A stretch of DNA of 5,621 nt from Bifidobacterium sp. (GTDB taxonomy: Bacteria; Actinomycetota; Actinomycetes; Actinomycetales; Bifidobacteriaceae): the NCBI GenBank assembly GCA_022739095.1, contig JAIJEI010000139.1, positions 1 to 5,621 of the forward strand, read 5' to 3'. Under the pieces are notes generated by a model. The model saw only the letters and a program-made list of their open reading frames with translations, was not told where the DNA came from and did no database searches. Position 1 is the first letter of the stretch, and the number at the start of each line of letters is the position of its first letter. A program made the position numbers and the translations under genes. Positions 5,000-5,621 of the stretch are shown here, piece after piece.

Positions 5000-5621
5000 T
5001 CACTGCGCCAACGGCAACGTCAGGCTGAACGTACTGCCTTGCCCGGGTGCGCTCCATACAGTCACATCGCCATGATGGGTTAGCGCCACATGCTTGACGA
5101 TGGCCAGGCCTAGGCCTACACCATCCGCCGTGCGATTACTCTGTTCCGCACCCCGGTAGAACCGCTCGAAGATGCGCGCCTGGTCCTTCTTAGCGATGCC
5201 CGCGCCCTGGTCGATCACGCGAATCACCGCACGGTCGCCATCCTTGTCTTTGGATGCGGACACACTGACCACGCCATTTTCTTTGGAATAGCCGATGGCG
5301 TTTTCGATGAGCTTGGTCACGGCGCTGTCGATCTGATCCGCCTCACCATTGATGACTAGATCATCTTCGCCCTTGATATTCAGCTGCACGCCAGCCGCGG
5401 CCGCCTGCGGCTCCAGTCGTACCGCAGTAGCCCTGAGCTGTTCCATAACGTTCAGTCGGTTGGCGGAAGACGGCGTAATCGGCTCCTGCGCGCGTATGAG
5501 CAGCAGCAAATCAGACACCATGTGGTTGAGCTTGCTGCAGCTGGAACGCACCTGGCGGGCATCGGCAGCCACCTGCTGTTCGTCCAGATTGCCGGACTCC
5601 AGCGAATCGGCGAGTTTGGCC
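5000..5621 (-). CDS. Sensor histidine kinase, C-terminal part
   Basis: The frame is open to the right edge of the window, so the gene is truncated there; 206 codons are visible. The first 46 or so residues (AKLADSLESG... to MVSDLLLLIRAQE) look like the second helix of a HisKA dimerisation domain; the phospho-accepting His lies outside. The HATPase domain follows with all ATP-binding boxes: N box around Asn107 (KLIENAIGYS), G1 DQGAGI with Asp137, F box IFERFYRG (150-157) and G2 GVGLGLAIVKH (167-177), ending in GQGSTFSLTLPL. The set resembles PhoR/SenX3-like kinases, which sit in the membrane and phosphorylate a response regulator. The partner and the stimulus are not visible, so no symbol is given. 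A GTG at 5570-5572 is merely internal. It converges with the small membrane-protein gene with no terminator between them. Confidence 0.93.
   Translation of the reverse strand, partial: AKLADSLESGNLDEQQVAADARQVRSSCSKLNHMVSDLLLLIRAQEPITPSSANRLNVMEQLRATAVRLEPQAAAAGVQLNIKGEDDLVINGEADQIDSAVTKLIENAIGYSKENGVVSVSASKDKDGDRAVIRVIDQGAGIAKKDQARIFERFYRGAEQSNRTADGVGLGLAIVKHVALTHHGDVTVWSAPGQGSTFSLTLPLAQ

Overview
The window looks like a piece of a bifidobacterial chromosome, most likely from the Bifidobacterium longum/breve group. The support is a moderately high GC content, an actinobacterial-type SerC, a DUF2530-like membrane protein, and secreted cell-wall hydrolases with Ala/Glu-rich linkers. The genus call rests on family resemblance and not on a database match. 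Every gene looks like ordinary chromosomal content. There is no mobile element, CRISPR array, tRNA or rRNA.

Layout, left to right. Bases 1-83 (minus) hold the first 27 codons of a universal stress protein. Bases 251-3057 (minus) hold three consecutive secreted or membrane-anchored peptidoglycan hydrolases: two NlpC/P60 cysteine peptidases (251-988 and 1142-1888) and a CHAP-domain protein (2101-3057). Gaps of 153 and 212 bp and a hairpin after each NlpC/P60 gene suggest separate transcription units. A 391-bp divergent intergenic region (3058-3448) separates them from serC (3449-4591, plus), the phosphoserine aminotransferase of serine synthesis. The 141 bp after serC contain a 17-bp tandem duplication, a 22-bp dyad and a strong terminator hairpin. 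The next gene, a small two-helix membrane protein (plus, start 4739 or 4733, stop 4993), is preceded by a promoter-like sequence lying inside that terminator. It converges with a sensor histidine kinase (5000-5621, minus), whose N-terminus lies beyond the window.

The three hydrolases probably act together in remodelling or splitting the cell wall. All three carry an AASR(S/N)ExR motif before the catalytic domain. The two NlpC/P60 proteins also share a nearly identical 18-residue segment, although their catalytic domains have diverged. This shared non-catalytic region is the most interesting protein-level signal. At the DNA level it is the terminator-embedded promoter that appears to give a leaderless mRNA. 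No clearly new multi-gene system is evident.
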